A DNA stretch of 64,000 nucleotides from Rhizobium sp. ACO-34A (GTDB taxonomy: Bacteria; Pseudomonadota; Alphaproteobacteria; Rhizobiales; Rhizobiaceae). This document shows positions 1-8,632 of this stretch, in pieces. The stretch covers positions 1,367,001 to 1,431,000 of the forward strand of contig CP021371.1 in the NCBI GenBank assembly GCA_002600635.1, given 5' to 3'. Below the pieces are notes generated by a model. The model searched no databases. It was given only the letters and a program-made list of their open reading frames with translations, and was not told the origin of the DNA. Every line of letters starts with the position of its first letter. Position 1 is the first letter of the stretch. The position numbers were made by a program, and so were the translations under genes.

Positions 1-93
1 GTTTCATGAAGCATTCACGTGCGGGAAAGGTTTTCTTGACGAAGTGCAGGCCACATTGATGCCATAAAAATTAACAGGTTTGGAGAAGAAGAA

Positions 94-1902
94 ATGGTTC
101 CGGGCGCAGTGGTGGAGGCTGGCGTGTTGCGTCGCTTCGCCAATGACCAGTTGCTGGCGCTTGCCAAGCTGGTCATCGAGAATGCCTTTCAACCCATTGT
201 CGAAGTCGGTACCGGCGCCGTTTTCGGATACGAGTCCCTGATGAGAGGCCACGAGCGGATCGGCTTCGAAAGCCCGCTCGATGTTCTCGACCAGGCGGCG
301 GAAAGCCACCAGCTTCTCGCGCTCGAGCAGATGGTCGCAAGCCGGGCGCTGGCCAAATTCGCCACGCTTCCCGATTTTTCCACCACCACGCTCTTTCTCA
401 ATCTCGATGTTCGCCTGATCCCCCATGGCAACAGGCTGGTCGACAGCATTCTGGAGCATCTGAGGAAGGCGAACATTCCGCCGTCCTCGATCTGCTTCGA
501 GCTGTCCGAGCGTTTCGACAACACTTCTGTTCCAGAGTTTTCCGATCTTGTGGCGCGGCTCAGGAAGTCCGGCTTCAAGCTGGCGATCGATGATTTCGGC
601 GTCGGCCATGGCGAGATGAAGCTGCTTTGCGATTTCCCGGTCGACTATGTGAAGATCGACCGGCACTTCGTCGCCAGCATGGACAGCAATCCGCGCAAGC
701 GGCACTTGGTGAAGAATATCGTCAACTTCTGCCATGTGCTCGGCGTCCGGGTGATTGCGGAAGGCATCGAGACGGAAGCGGAATTCATAGCCTGCCGGGA
801 ATTCGGCGTCGATCTGGTGCAGGGCTGGTTCATCGCCCGGCCCACCACGCTGCTCAACGAGCTGAAGCCCGCTTTTCCCCATCTTCAGGACATCGGCAAG
901 GTTCGCCGTTCCACCCAGTCGCTCGACGAGGTGCTGATCCGCAAGCAGATCGAGCGCCTGCCGACCGTGTTTGAACACGAAAGCATCGACAGCGTCTTCG
1001 ATCTCTTCCGGCGCAATCCGCGCCAGTCTTTCTTCCCGGTGCTGAACGCCAATGGCGAGCCGCGCGGCATCATCAACGAATTCCACCTCAAGGAATATAT
1101 CTACCAGCCCTTTGGCCGCGATCTGTTGAAGAACAAGGTCTATGAGCGCGCGATCTCGCATTTCGTCGACCGCGCCCCGATCGTCGGTCTCGATGCCGAT
1201 GCCGAGCGTCTGATGACGATCTTCGCCAATATGGATGGCAGCGATTGCGTGATCCTCACCGAGAACATGCGCTATGCCGGCGTCGTTTCCGCTGCCTCGC
1301 TGATCCGCATCATCAACGAAAAGCAGCTGAAGACGGCGCAGGACCAGAACCCGCTGACCGGTCTGCCGGGCAATCGCGCCATTCGCGATTTCATGCAGGA
1401 CAGCGGCCGGGACGGCGATGAGGATCGCCATTTCTGCTATTGCGACTTCGACAATTTCAAGCCGTTCAACGATCACTACGGCTTCCAGATGGGCGACCAT
1501 GCCATCAGCCTGTTCTCGGCGCTCCTGCGCCGCTATTTCTTCTCCGAAGGGGATTTCCTCGGCCACGTCGGCGGCGACGATTTCTTCATCGGCGTGCGCG
1601 ACTGGAGCCGCGAGGAACTGACGGAAATCCTCGACCGGCTGCTTTCCGATTTCCACGACGATGTGGTCGAACTCTATTCCGAAGACGACCGCGGCGCGGG
1701 ACGCATCCGAGGCTTGGACCGCCACGGCCGCGAACGGGATTTCCCGCTGATGCGCTGCTCTATCGGCGTGCTGGAGCTGCCGAAGGGCTTCGTGATCGAC
1801 GACATGAACCGGGTGGGCGCGGAGATCGCCGAACTCAAGAAACTGGCCAAGGAAAGTGAAGCGGGCCTTGTGGTCAGGGCTTTCGGCACGGCTGCGGAGT
1901 AG
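94..1902 (+). CDS. EAL-CBS-GGDEF domain protein (c-di-GMP turnover)
   Basis: A 602-residue cytoplasmic protein predicted to make or break cyclic di-GMP; no membrane segment or signal peptide is visible. The EAL domain lies at about residues 20-265. Its glutamate sits in an ESL variant (E47), and the other metal and base residues are present (FLNLD, FELSE, IDDFG, VKID, EGIE), so phosphodiesterase activity is plausible. The middle (about 275-420) looks like a CBS pair, a nucleotide-sensing module. The C-terminal GGDEF domain carries GGDDF, so the cyclase half may be weak or regulatory. I chose the ATG at 94 after a purine-rich GGAGAAGAAGAA leader. A long open frame on the opposite strand is a codon-bias shadow. 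Confidence 0.93.
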   Translation: MVPGAVVEAGVLRRFANDQLLALAKLVIENAFQPIVEVGTGAVFGYESLMRGHERIGFESPLDVLDQAAESHQLLALEQMVASRALAKFATLPDFSTTTLFLNLDVRLIPHGNRLVDSILEHLRKANIPPSSICFELSERFDNTSVPEFSDLVARLRKSGFKLAIDDFGVGHGEMKLLCDFPVDYVKIDRHFVASMDSNPRKRHLVKNIVNFCHVLGVRVIAEGIETEAEFIACREFGVDLVQGWFIARPTTLLNELKPAFPHLQDIGKVRRSTQSLDEVLIRKQIERLPTVFEHESIDSVFDLFRRNPRQSFFPVLNANGEPRGIINEFHLKEYIYQPFGRDLLKNKVYERAISHFVDRAPIVGLDADAERLMTIFANMDGSDCVILTENMRYAGVVSAASLIRIINEKQLKTAQDQNPLTGLPGNRAIRDFMQDSGRDGDEDRHFCYCDFDNFKPFNDHYGFQMGDHAISLFSALLRRYFFSEGDFLGHVGGDDFFIGVRDWSREELTEILDRLLSDFHDDVVELYSEDDRGAGRIRGLDRHGRERDFPLMRCSIGVLELPKGFVIDDMNRVGAEIAELKKLAKESEAGLVVRAFGTAAE

Positions 1903-2033
1903 GGCCTTCCCGGATTGGCGGGGAATTTCGCTTGTGATCGATGTCTAATGTATATTCCTGATTGTATTTTCGCTTGATGCGTTTTGCGGGAATGCGTAAC
2001 TGTGTCTTCATGTACAGTTGAATGGATATATTG

Positions 2034-2423
2034 ATGTTGAAACGTATTCTTTCGGTTCTTGGTCTGGTTTTTATTGCCGGTTGCCAGAGCAGTGCTCCGC
2101 AGTCCGTTGCCGATTCCCAGGTTCCTCCGTCTCCCGCCGTGCGCAGGGCCGTCATCAAGGCATTCCAGGCCGGGGCTATCCGCGCCAGTAATCTCTACGA
2201 TACGAAGATTTCGAGTGTGGTGCTTCTCGACCCGCCGACGAAGACCTACGCCTTCTGCCTGAGCGGCACCTCCGGGCGAGGGGTGGACATCCCGAAAATA
2301 CTCGGTGTCTCCTTCCGGGATGGCCGCATCATCGGCACGAGCACGACCGACTTCCGCTGCCGCGACAAGCGGCTTCGCTACTATCCGTTCCCCGAAGTCT
2401 ACGCCTACAATTCTCAGGGCTGA
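2034..2423 (+). CDS. small predicted lipoprotein, function unknown
   Basis: About 129 residues. The start [17 protein letters not shown] is a classic short lipoprotein signal with a lipobox (FIAG/C), so the mature protein should be a lipid-anchored envelope protein beginning at that cysteine. The rest is soluble-looking with two further cysteines and no domain I recognise. An in-frame ATG at 2022 would add four residues; 2034 places the charged n-region directly before the hydrophobic stretch. It stands alone between the EAL/GGDEF gene and a repeat-containing spacer. Confidence 0.72.
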   Translation: MLKRILSVLGLVFIAGCQSSAPQSVADSQVPPSPAVRRAVIKAFQAGAIRASNLYDTKISSVVLLDPPTKTYAFCLSGTSGRGVDIPKILGVSFRDGRIIGTSTTDFRCRDKRLRYYPFPEVYAYNSQG

Positions 2424-2439
2424 ACCATCGGCGGCATGG

Positions 2440-2512
2440 AACAATTCCAGCAAAAGTGAAAACCGGTCTTGCGTGCGGAATTGCGGGAAAACAGAGAGAT
2501 AGAGACGGGCCG
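2440..2512. repeat. short extragenic repeat of the 'CCAGCAAAAGTG...CGGTTTTGCG' class
   Basis: The stretch begins AACAATTCCAGCAAAAGTG and continues with a GGTCTTGCG core and GGAATTGCGGGAAAAC. Diverged copies of the same order of motifs occur at about 19912-20010, 46597-46692, 58375-58521 and 62936-63050. All lie just after a stop codon or between genes. I recognise it as a common rhizobial intergenic repeat but cannot assign a published name. Confidence 0.7.
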
Positions 2513-2701
2513 ATCGGCCCGGCCGGGTCGCATTCGCGGCCCGGTCACTTCCGTGTCTGGCGACGGCCCTTCCTCCCCGCCAATGCGATTGGCTGCAGGC
2601 AACCCCGATGCGATTTGTCGCGCGCGGCAATGAGCCTCCTTTTCAGACGCTCCGGTGTGCCCTATGTCGTGTCATCGCGCGAGAACCTAGGAGAGCCTGT
2701 G

Positions 2702-3703
2702 ATGTCGCTTCCCGCCAGCATGCGTTACGTCGATCTTCCCTCTTTCGGTGCTCCCGAAGAAATGACCATCGCAACCGGTCCTCTGCCGACGCTTCGCGCC
2801 GGCGAGATCCTTGTTCGGGTTGAAGCCGCGGGCGTCAACCGTCCAGATGTCGCGCAGCGCCAGGGCACCTATCCGCCGCCGAAGGATGCGAGCCCCATTC
2901 TCGGACTGGAAGTCGCGGGCGAAGTGGTGGCGCTCGGCGAGGGCGTCGATGAATTCTCCATCGGCGACAAGGTCTGCGCGCTGGCCAATGGCGGCGGCTA
3001 CGCCGAATATTGCGCGGTTCCGGCCGGGCAGGCGCTGCCTTTCCCCAAAGGCTATGATGCGGTGAAGGCCGCGGCTCTTCCCGAAACCTTCTTCACCGTC
3101 TGGGCCAACCTCTTCCAGATGGCAGGCCTGACCGAAGGCGAGACGGTTCTCATCCATGGCGGCACTTCCGGCATCGGCACGACCGCGATCCAGCTGGCCA
3201 AGGCCTTCGGCGCCGAAGTCTTCGCTACGGCCGGCTCAGCCGAAAAGTGTCAGGCCTGCCTCGATCTCGGGGCGAAACGCGCGATAAATTACCGCGAGGA
3301 AGATTTCGTCGAGGTCATCAAGGCCGAGACCGGCCGGCGCGGTGTCGACGCCATCCTCGACATGATCGGCGCGGCCTATTTCCAGAAAAACCTGTCCAGT
3401 CTCGCCAAGGACGGCTGCCTTTCGATCATCGCGTTCCTCGGCGGTTCGCTGGTGGAAAAGGTGGATCTCACCCCGATCATGATCAAGCGGTTGACAGTGA
3501 CCGGCTCCACCATGCGCCCCCGCACGGCCGAGGAGAAGCGTGGCATTCGCGACGAGCTCGTGAGCGATGTCTGGCCGCTGATCGAGGCCGGAAAGGTGAC
3601 GCCGGTAATCCATTCGGTATTGCCCTTCGAGCAGGTGGCCGAGGCCCATCACCTGATGGAAAGCTCGAAGCACATCGGCAAGATCATGCTGAAACTGGCG
3701 TAA
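2702..3703 (+). CDS. NAD(P)H-quinone oxidoreductase, PIG3/zeta-crystallin type (MDR family)
   Basis: A 333-residue medium-chain reductase expected to reduce quinones or enones with NADPH in the cytoplasm. The N-terminal GroES-like part contains [16 protein letters not shown], typical of the PIG3/TP53I3 branch. The nucleotide-binding fold has [20 protein letters not shown]. There are no catalytic zinc ligands, as expected for quinone reductases as opposed to alcohol dehydrogenases. The ATG at 2702 follows an AGGAG ribosome site by about 8 nt. The frame is open further upstream, but that part reads as non-coding. The exact substrate cannot be told from the sequence. Confidence 0.92.
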   Translation: MSLPASMRYVDLPSFGAPEEMTIATGPLPTLRAGEILVRVEAAGVNRPDVAQRQGTYPPPKDASPILGLEVAGEVVALGEGVDEFSIGDKVCALANGGGYAEYCAVPAGQALPFPKGYDAVKAAALPETFFTVWANLFQMAGLTEGETVLIHGGTSGIGTTAIQLAKAFGAEVFATAGSAEKCQACLDLGAKRAINYREEDFVEVIKAETGRRGVDAILDMIGAAYFQKNLSSLAKDGCLSIIAFLGGSLVEKVDLTPIMIKRLTVTGSTMRPRTAEEKRGIRDELVSDVWPLIEAGKVTPVIHSVLPFEQVAEAHHLMESSKHIGKIMLKLA

Positions 3704-3830
3704 AGGGCAGGGGAAAAGCGGCAGTTGGAGCCGGGAAAGCATGCGACGCGGAGTCGATGAGCATGCGAATGGTAAGGTTTTCCCGGCTGATTGCAACTCA
3801 CTTATGCCCGCCGACCGTTACACAACGTGC

Positions 3831-3859
3831 CTTGCAGATCCGGCTCGACGCACCTACCT
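3831..3859 (+). promoter_or_regulatory. candidate sigma70 promoter of the small structured locus
   Basis: CTTGCA (3831-3836), 17 bp, then CTACCT (3854-3859) resembles the rhizobial housekeeping consensus CTTGAC-N17-CTATAT. It would start a transcript near 3866 that runs through three hairpins to the T-rich end at 4062. This is a motif match only. Confidence 0.4.
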
Positions 3860-3897
3860 TTGGGTTATCGTCAACGTAGAGAAAGGAAGGTGGTCCA

Positions 3898-3972
3898 ATG
3901 TCTAGTGAGATTTCGGTCTTTGTTGCAGGCATCGGAAAGGTGTCGGTCTTGACGGGGCAGCCCTCGACCTGA
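3898..3972 (+). CDS. possible 24-residue peptide inside the structured locus
   Basis: ATG at 3898 sits 7 nt after GGAAGG, and the frame runs 24 codons to TGA at 3970-3972. The peptide begins MSSEISVFVAGIGKV and ends in LTGQPST; it is small and uncharged to mildly hydrophobic. The spacing of the ribosome site is ideal, which is the main argument for translation. It could equally be a chance frame in an sRNA. No homologue is recognised. Confidence 0.3.
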   Translation: MSSEISVFVAGIGKVSVLTGQPST

Positions 3973-4032
3973 CCAGCCTTCCTCCGGATCGCGTCTTCTG
4001 ATCCGGGTCCGCAAACGGACTAAACCTCATGG

Positions 4033-4062
4033 AGAGCCGCCTAGTGCGGCTCTTTCATTTTT
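4033..4062 (+). terminator. intrinsic terminator
   Basis: An 8-bp stem AGAGCCGC/GCGGCTCT with a 5-nt loop is followed directly by TTCATTTTT. It closes the small structured locus. Confidence 0.75.
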
Positions 4063-4109
4063 AGGCCTTCATCATCAAGGTCCCCGGGACGTCGCTTCGT
4101 TTCCCGGCG

Positions 4110-4709
4110 TTATCCGGCAAGCGGCCAGCCGCCCGGAAGGCGGTAGCGGAGATAGGCATAGACCTGCGCAAGCGCCGTTTCCCGCGTGATGCCGCCGCTG
4201 TCGAGCCCGAGGCGTAGCCACAATCCATCGATGAGCGTCGTCAGCGCGAGGGATACCTCGTCGCATTCCTCCCTCCTCGGCAAAATATGAACCAGCGCCG
4301 ACATCAGGTTGCTGCGCATCCGGGCGTGGATGACCTTCTGGATGCGGGCGAATTGCGGCTCGCGCGGCACCTCGGCGCAAAGCGACAGCCAGGCATGGCA
4401 GGTCGCGGGTTGATAGAAACGCTCCTCGAAATTCCCTTCGATGACGGCCGCCAGTCGCTCATGCGGTGTGGTTGCCAGCCGCAGCCGCGCCGCCACCGCA
4501 TCCCTCAGCTGGGAATTCGCTTCCCGCATCGCGTGCTCGAAAAGCTCCTGCTTGTTGCGGAAATAATGGAGCACGATGCCCTTGGACGAGTTGGTGTGGG
4601 CGGCCACCTTCTCGAGCGTTGCGCCCGATATCCCTTCCTTCTGCAGTACCTCATAGGCGGCGAGCCTGAGTTCCCGGCGACGGATCACGCTGATTCTGGT
4701 CAGTTTCAT
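4110..4709 (-). CDS. betI: BetI-type TetR-family repressor
   Basis: A 199-residue TetR-family regulator. The N-terminal helix-turn-helix (about residues 10-57) contains RRRELRLAAYEVLQKEGISG and the KGIVLHYF recognition region typical of BetI, the choline-responsive repressor of glycine betaine synthesis genes. The length matches BetI. It is divergent from choX with a 103-bp spacer that holds two palindromes. No betA, betB or betC gene is in the window, so its local target is most likely choX and the genes after it. Assignment as BetI itself rather than a paralogue is an inference from similarity and context. Confidence 0.82.
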   Translation of the reverse strand: MKLTRISVIRRRELRLAAYEVLQKEGISGATLEKVAAHTNSSKGIVLHYFRNKQELFEHAMREANSQLRDAVAARLRLATTPHERLAAVIEGNFEERFYQPATCHAWLSLCAEVPREPQFARIQKVIHARMRSNLMSALVHILPRREECDEVSLALTTLIDGLWLRLGLDSGGITRETALAQVYAYLRYRLPGGWPLAG

Positions 4710-4762
4710 GGCTGTCTCCACAGTCAGGCAACCGTTGACATGTTTTCCCGAAAGATCAATAG

Positions 4763-4778
4763 TTGACCCGATGGTCAA
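4763..4778. promoter_or_regulatory. palindromic operator candidate for the BetI-type repressor
   Basis: TTGACC-CGAT-GGTCAA is a perfect 6-bp inverted repeat between the divergent repressor and choX. BetI operators are AT-flanked palindromes of the TTGA...TCAA kind, so this is the best candidate site. It overlaps the likely promoter region of choX. Confidence 0.6.
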
Positions 4779-4782
4779 TAAA

Positions 4783-4798
4783 TTATCCATATGGACAA
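4783..4798. promoter_or_regulatory. second near-palindrome in front of choX
   Basis: TTATCCATATGGACAA is a 16-bp palindrome with a single mismatched pair, ending 14 bp before the choX start codon. It could be a second half of a tandem repressor site. Confidence 0.45.
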
Positions 4799-4812
4799 TA
4801 AAGGGGAACGAC

Positions 4813-5751
4813 ATGTTCAAGCCTATGGGAATACCGGTGCTGGCCATTGCCTTGCTGGGGTCGAGCCATCTCGCATTCGCCGCCGATCCGGCATCGTGTC
4901 GGGCGGTGCGCATGGCGGAACCCGGCTGGAACGACCTTGCCTTCACCACCGGGATCGGCATGACCCTGCTCAGGGGGCTTGGCTACGAACCCTCGACCAA
5001 CATGCTCGGCGTCGAGGTGATCTACCGCAGCCTTGAAAACAAGGATCTCGACGTGTTCCTGGGCTATTGGGAACCGGCCATGGTCAACTACTTCAAGGCC
5101 TATCAGGAAAAGGGCAGCGTCGAGACCGTCAGGGTCAATCTGACGGGCGCCAAATACACTTTCGCGGTGCCGGACTACGTCTACGAGGCCGGTGTTCACG
5201 ACTTCAGCGATCTGCACAAGTTCTCCGACCAGTTCGGGAAGAAGATGTACGGCATCGAACCGGGCTCCAACGTCACCATGTTCGATGTCATTGCCGATCC
5301 TTCCTTCGGCCTTTCGGATTGGGAGGTGGTCGAATCGAGCGAGCAGGGCATGCTGGCCGAAGTCCGCAGAAAGGTGAAGAACAACGAGTTCATCGTTTTC
5401 CAGGGCTGGGCGCCCCACCCGATGAACTCGGCCTTCCAGATCCGTTATCTCACCGGCGGCGATAAGTTCTATGGCCCGGATTATGGTGCCGCGACCGTTT
5501 CGACACAGGTCCGCAAGGGGTTTGCCGGGGAATGCCCGAATGTCGCGAAGCTCCTGAACAACCTCGCCTTCGATGTCGATTTCGAAAATCGCGGCATGGG
5601 TTACCTGATCGATGACGGCATGGGGCCGGAGGAAGCGACGGTGAAGGCCATCAAGGATGAGCCGAAGCGGCTTGAGGCGTGGCTTGCCGGTGTCGAAACC
5701 ATCGATGGCAAGCCGGGACTGGATGCCGTCAAGGGCGCGCTGGGTCTCTGA
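4813..5751 (+). CDS. choX: choline-binding periplasmic protein ChoX (ABC uptake)
   Basis: A 312-residue periplasmic substrate-binding protein (OpuAC type) with a signal peptide ending at AFA/AD (about residue 23). The aromatic cage known for Sinorhizobium meliloti ChoX is recognisable: W39 (EPGWND), W86 (GYWEP), a tyrosine near 122-124 (DYVYE) and W199 (QGWAP). ATG at 4813 follows AAGGGGAACGAC. Unusually, no choW permease or choV ATPase gene follows, so this is an orphan binding protein in this window. The next gene overlaps by one base, so the two are translationally coupled. Confidence 0.92.
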   Translation: MFKPMGIPVLAIALLGSSHLAFAADPASCRAVRMAEPGWNDLAFTTGIGMTLLRGLGYEPSTNMLGVEVIYRSLENKDLDVFLGYWEPAMVNYFKAYQEKGSVETVRVNLTGAKYTFAVPDYVYEAGVHDFSDLHKFSDQFGKKMYGIEPGSNVTMFDVIADPSFGLSDWEVVESSEQGMLAEVRRKVKNNEFIVFQGWAPHPMNSAFQIRYLTGGDKFYGPDYGAATVSTQVRKGFAGECPNVAKLLNNLAFDVDFENRGMGYLIDDGMGPEEATVKAIKDEPKRLEAWLAGVETIDGKPGLDAVKGALGL

Positions 5752-6635
5752 TGTCCGTGGATCATGCCGGCTGGGAAAAGAAAAAACGCCGCCTGACACT
5801 CGCTGACGGGCGGCGCCTGGCCTATGTCCACGAGGCATCCGACGCGGGAGGCGCCGGGCCGTCCAATGGGCCGTTGCTGGTTCTGCTGCACGGTTTCACC
5901 GACAGCAGCCGCAGCCATGCGGCGCTTGCCGCGTTGCTCCGGTCCGAGTTTTCCCTGCTGATCCCCGATCTGCCGGGCCATGGCTCTTCCTCTGCGCGGC
6001 AGCTCCCGGGATGTGATGGGTTTGCCGAAGACGTCGAGGCCCTGCTGGATCATCTCGGACGTGACCGGGCTGTCGTTCTCGGCCATTCCATGGGGGGCGT
6101 GGTCGGGATCGATCTTTGTGCGCGGCTCGGAGAGCGGGCGCAGGGCCTCGTGATCCTCGCAAGCTCGCTCACGCCGCGCCTTGCCGACGATGGAAACATC
6201 TCGACTGCGATCCGGTCCTTGACGGACCCGATCGATCCCGCCGATCCGTTCTTCGACGAATGGCATGCCTGCGCCCGTCCGGTCGATCCGGAATTCCTTA
6301 GCCATGCGCGGCTTGAGGCGGCGGCGATGCAGGCCGCCGTCTGGCAGCGTGTTTTCACGGGGCTCGCAGACGCTGACCGGACCGCGACGGCCGGGCGGGT
6401 GACATGCCCGGTTCTTTGCCTGTCGGGTGAGGATGATCCGCTGTTCGGGCCGGAGCACCAGAAGGCGCTGGCGGACGCCTTCGTTTCGTCTTCGTCATCG
6501 ACGGCCGTAAGCTTGCCGGGGCATGGGCACAACATCCATTGGGAAGATGCGGGACGGGTGGCGCGGATGGTCCGGGAATTCGTCTCCGGCACGTCGGCAA
6601 GCCGGCAGGAGACGGCACCGTTGGCAATTTCCTGA
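5751..6635 (+). CDS. alpha/beta-fold hydrolase coupled to choX
   Basis: A 294-residue serine hydrolase. The oxyanion region LLHGFTDSS, nucleophile elbow GHSMGG, acid residue in SGEDDPLFG and terminal GHGHNIHWE histidine form a complete triad. Its ATG shares a base with the choX stop (ATGA), so it is made with the choline-binding protein and is probably under the same BetI-type control. An attractive but unproved idea is that it cleaves a choline ester to feed the transport pathway. No signal peptide is seen, which points to the cytoplasm. Confidence 0.88.
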   Translation: MSVDHAGWEKKKRRLTLADGRRLAYVHEASDAGGAGPSNGPLLVLLHGFTDSSRSHAALAALLRSEFSLLIPDLPGHGSSSARQLPGCDGFAEDVEALLDHLGRDRAVVLGHSMGGVVGIDLCARLGERAQGLVILASSLTPRLADDGNISTAIRSLTDPIDPADPFFDEWHACARPVDPEFLSHARLEAAAMQAAVWQRVFTGLADADRTATAGRVTCPVLCLSGEDDPLFGPEHQKALADAFVSSSSSTAVSLPGHGHNIHWEDAGRVARMVREFVSGTSASRQETAPLAIS

Positions 6636-6684
6636 ATGCGGGCTATCACGCTGTCTCGTTCCCATCGTTCTGCCGAGGCAAGCC

Positions 6685-7692
6685 ATGCATAGCCCCATCA
6701 CTGTCGAAGTTACCCGTGGCAAACTGGTCGAGAGCCGCCATCGCGGTCTGGCCGTGGTGGTGGATGGAGATGGCAATGTCGTCTATTCCGCCGGCGCGAT
6801 CGAAACGCCGACCTTCCCCCGTTCGTCCTGCAAGGCCATGCAGGCGCTGCCGCTGATCGAAACCGGTGCCGCCGATGCCTATGGCTTCGGCAACAGGGAA
6901 CTGGCGCTTGCCTGCTCCTCCCATTCCGGCGAGGACGAGCATGTGGCGCTTGCCGCCTCCATGCTCAAGCGGGCAGGGCGGGATGAAAGCGTGCTGGAAT
7001 GCGGCGCTCACTGGTCCTTCGAACAGAAGACGCTGATCCATCAGGCCCGCACGCTCGAAAAGCCGACTGTCCTTCACAACAATTGCTCCGGCAAGCATTC
7101 CGGTTTCGTCTGCGCCTGCTGCCATGCCGGCGACGATCCGCGCGGCTATGCCGGTTACGAACATCCGCTTCAGGTGGAAATCCGCGCAGTGATGGCCGAT
7201 CTGACCGGCACGCCGCTGTCGCGCGACAATTGTGGCACCGATGGCTGCTCGATCCCGACCTATGCCGTTCCGCTCGTCGCTCTCGCCCGTGGTTTCGCCA
7301 GGATGGCGACCGGCAAGGGCATCGGGCCGCTGCGAGCGGCAGCCTCGAAACGCCTGATCGAGGCCTGCATGGCCGAGCCCTTCTATGTCGCCGGCACCGG
7401 CCGCTTCTGCACCCGCCTGATGCAGGTCGCGCCGGGCAAGATCTTCGCCAAGACCGGCGCGGAAGGCGTGTTCTGCGCCATCCTGCCGGAAAGGGGGCTA
7501 TCGCTTGCCGTCAAGTGCGAGGACGGCGCAAGCCGCGCCGCCGAAAGCATGATCGCCGCCCTTCTCGCCCGCTACTTCGAAAAGGACAGCGCCGAGCAGG
7601 TGGCCCTGATGGGCATGGCCAACCACTCCATGCGCAACTGGATCGGCCTGCACGTCGGCGACGTCCGCGTCACCAGCGTGCTGTTCGACTGA
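6685..7692 (+). CDS. Zn-dependent L-asparaginase, Rhizobium etli ReAV type
   Basis: A 335-residue enzyme hydrolysing asparagine to aspartate and ammonia. It belongs to the rhizobial class unrelated to E. coli type I/II asparaginases. Residues match the ReAV active site with an offset of one: S47 and K50 in RSSCK (the Ser-Lys pair) and C134, K137 and C188 as the zinc site. ATG at 6685 follows GAGG. It lies 49 bp after the hydrolase and may be the last gene of the choX transcript. Product assignment is strong; co-regulation with choline genes is inference. Confidence 0.92.
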   Translation: MHSPITVEVTRGKLVESRHRGLAVVVDGDGNVVYSAGAIETPTFPRSSCKAMQALPLIETGAADAYGFGNRELALACSSHSGEDEHVALAASMLKRAGRDESVLECGAHWSFEQKTLIHQARTLEKPTVLHNNCSGKHSGFVCACCHAGDDPRGYAGYEHPLQVEIRAVMADLTGTPLSRDNCGTDGCSIPTYAVPLVALARGFARMATGKGIGPLRAAASKRLIEACMAEPFYVAGTGRFCTRLMQVAPGKIFAKTGAEGVFCAILPERGLSLAVKCEDGASRAAESMIAALLARYFEKDSAEQVALMGMANHSMRNWIGLHVGDVRVTSVLFD

Positions 7693-7719
7693 GGTCTGGC
7701 CTCTCGGCTCCTGGCTGGC

Positions 7720-7832
7720 CAGCCCCTCATCCGGCTGCCGCCACCTTCTCCCCGTGAACGGGGAGAAGGGATATGCCGCGACGGTTCCATTCCCTCTCCC
7801 CGCCTGCGGGGGGAGAGGGTTAGGGTGAGGGG
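7720..7832. repeat. RIME-like rhizobial palindromic element
   Basis: Begins CCCCTCATCCGGCTGCCGCC, contains the hairpin CTTCTCCCCGTGAACGGGGAG and ends with a second hairpin CCCTCTCCCCGC/GGGGGAGAGGG and GTGAGGGGC. A second copy lies at about 52590-52730 in the opposite orientation. This matches my memory of the Rhizobium intergenic mosaic element; the name is not verified. It lies between convergent genes. Confidence 0.8.
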
Positions 7833-7882
7833 CAAGGCCAGTGGCAGATCCGCCTGTTTTCGTCCCGGCGGTGCCTTCCCGC

Positions 7883-8632
7883 CTATCCCGCAAGCGCGAC
7901 GGCATCCGCACCCGCCGGGATGCGCATGGGAGACGACGGATCGGTCGCGGCGCGCCAGATTGCCTGAGCAACGTCATCTGCGTGGGTGATCTCCGCCTCT
8001 CCCTGCTGCTCCCACGCAGCAAACACGGACTTGACCACCGAGGCATAGGCTTCCGGGAAGCCTCCATGCTCCTGCATTCTTGACCGGGCGTTGTCGCCGA
8101 AGCTGGTCGCCGGCGCGCGACCGGGCAGGACGATCTTCATGCGCACGTTGAAGGGTTCGAGTTCCAGCGCGGCAACCTCCGTAAAGGCATTCACGGCGGC
8201 CTTGCTCGCGGTATAGACCGAGAGCAGCGGCAGGGGCAGCAGCGTCACGCTCGATGTCACGTTGATGACGATGCCTTGCCTGCGCTCCCGAAACTGCGGC
8301 AGCACCGCCTGCGTCATCGCGATGGTGCCAAGAGTGTTGGTCTCGAAGATGTCGCGCACGACCTCCATCGGCGTTCCCTCCACAGCATTCAGCCAGCCTA
8401 TGCCGGCATTGTTCACCAGAACGTCGATCGGGCCGGCCGCCTCGACGGCCTTGCGGATGCTGACGGCATCCGTGACGTCGAGAGCGAGGATGTCGAGGTT
8501 TTCCGAACGGGGCAGGATGTCAGCGCGCGGCGTGCGCATGGTCGCCACGACCCTCCAGCCCTTTTCGAGAAAGAACTTTGCGGTTTCCAGTCCGAACCCG
8601 GAGGATGCCCCGGTAATGAGAACGGTCTTCAT
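7883..8632 (-). CDS. short-chain dehydrogenase/reductase (SDR)
   Basis: A 249-residue classical SDR oxidoreductase. The cofactor motif TGASSGFG (residues 7-14), NNAGIG, the catalytic serine in NVTSSV and the YTASKAA Tyr-Lys pair are all intact. ATG at 8632 is preceded by AAAAGGAAAAG. It is divergent from an AraC-family gene, with a 98-bp shared spacer, which suggests that the regulator controls it. Substrate cannot be inferred; this branch is often annotated as an oxidoreductase of unknown specificity. Confidence 0.92.
   Translation of the reverse strand: MKTVLITGASSGFGLETAKFFLEKGWRVVATMRTPRADILPRSENLDILALDVTDAVSIRKAVEAAGPIDVLVNNAGIGWLNAVEGTPMEVVRDIFETNTLGTIAMTQAVLPQFRERRQGIVINVTSSVTLLPLPLLSVYTASKAAVNAFTEVAALELEPFNVRMKIVLPGRAPATSFGDNARSRMQEHGGFPEAYASVVKSVFAAWEQQGEAEITHADDVAQAIWRAATDPSSPMRIPAGADAVALAG

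Larger units (their letters stand above)
3866..4062 (+). ncRNA. candidate structured small RNA, possibly encoding a 24-residue peptide
   Basis: Three consecutive perfect stem-loops lie in this 200-nt stretch: CCGGATC/GATCCGG (3984-4006), GTCCG/CGGAC with a CAAA loop (4007-4020) and AGAGCCGC/GCGGCTCT (4033-4053) followed by TTCATTTTT, an intrinsic terminator. Upstream is a strong Shine-Dalgarno-like AAGGAAGG (3883-3890), which can pair with CCTTCCT (3977-3983). The region is not coding in any longer frame and fills most of the 406-nt gap between the reductase gene and the BetI-type gene. I cannot match it to a named rhizobial sRNA family from memory. Confidence 0.5.

Noticed and set aside
4..1725. 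573-codon open frame on the minus strand
   Set aside because: It is antisense to a convincing EAL/GGDEF gene; its composition is a mirror of codon bias in high-GC DNA and it has no domain.
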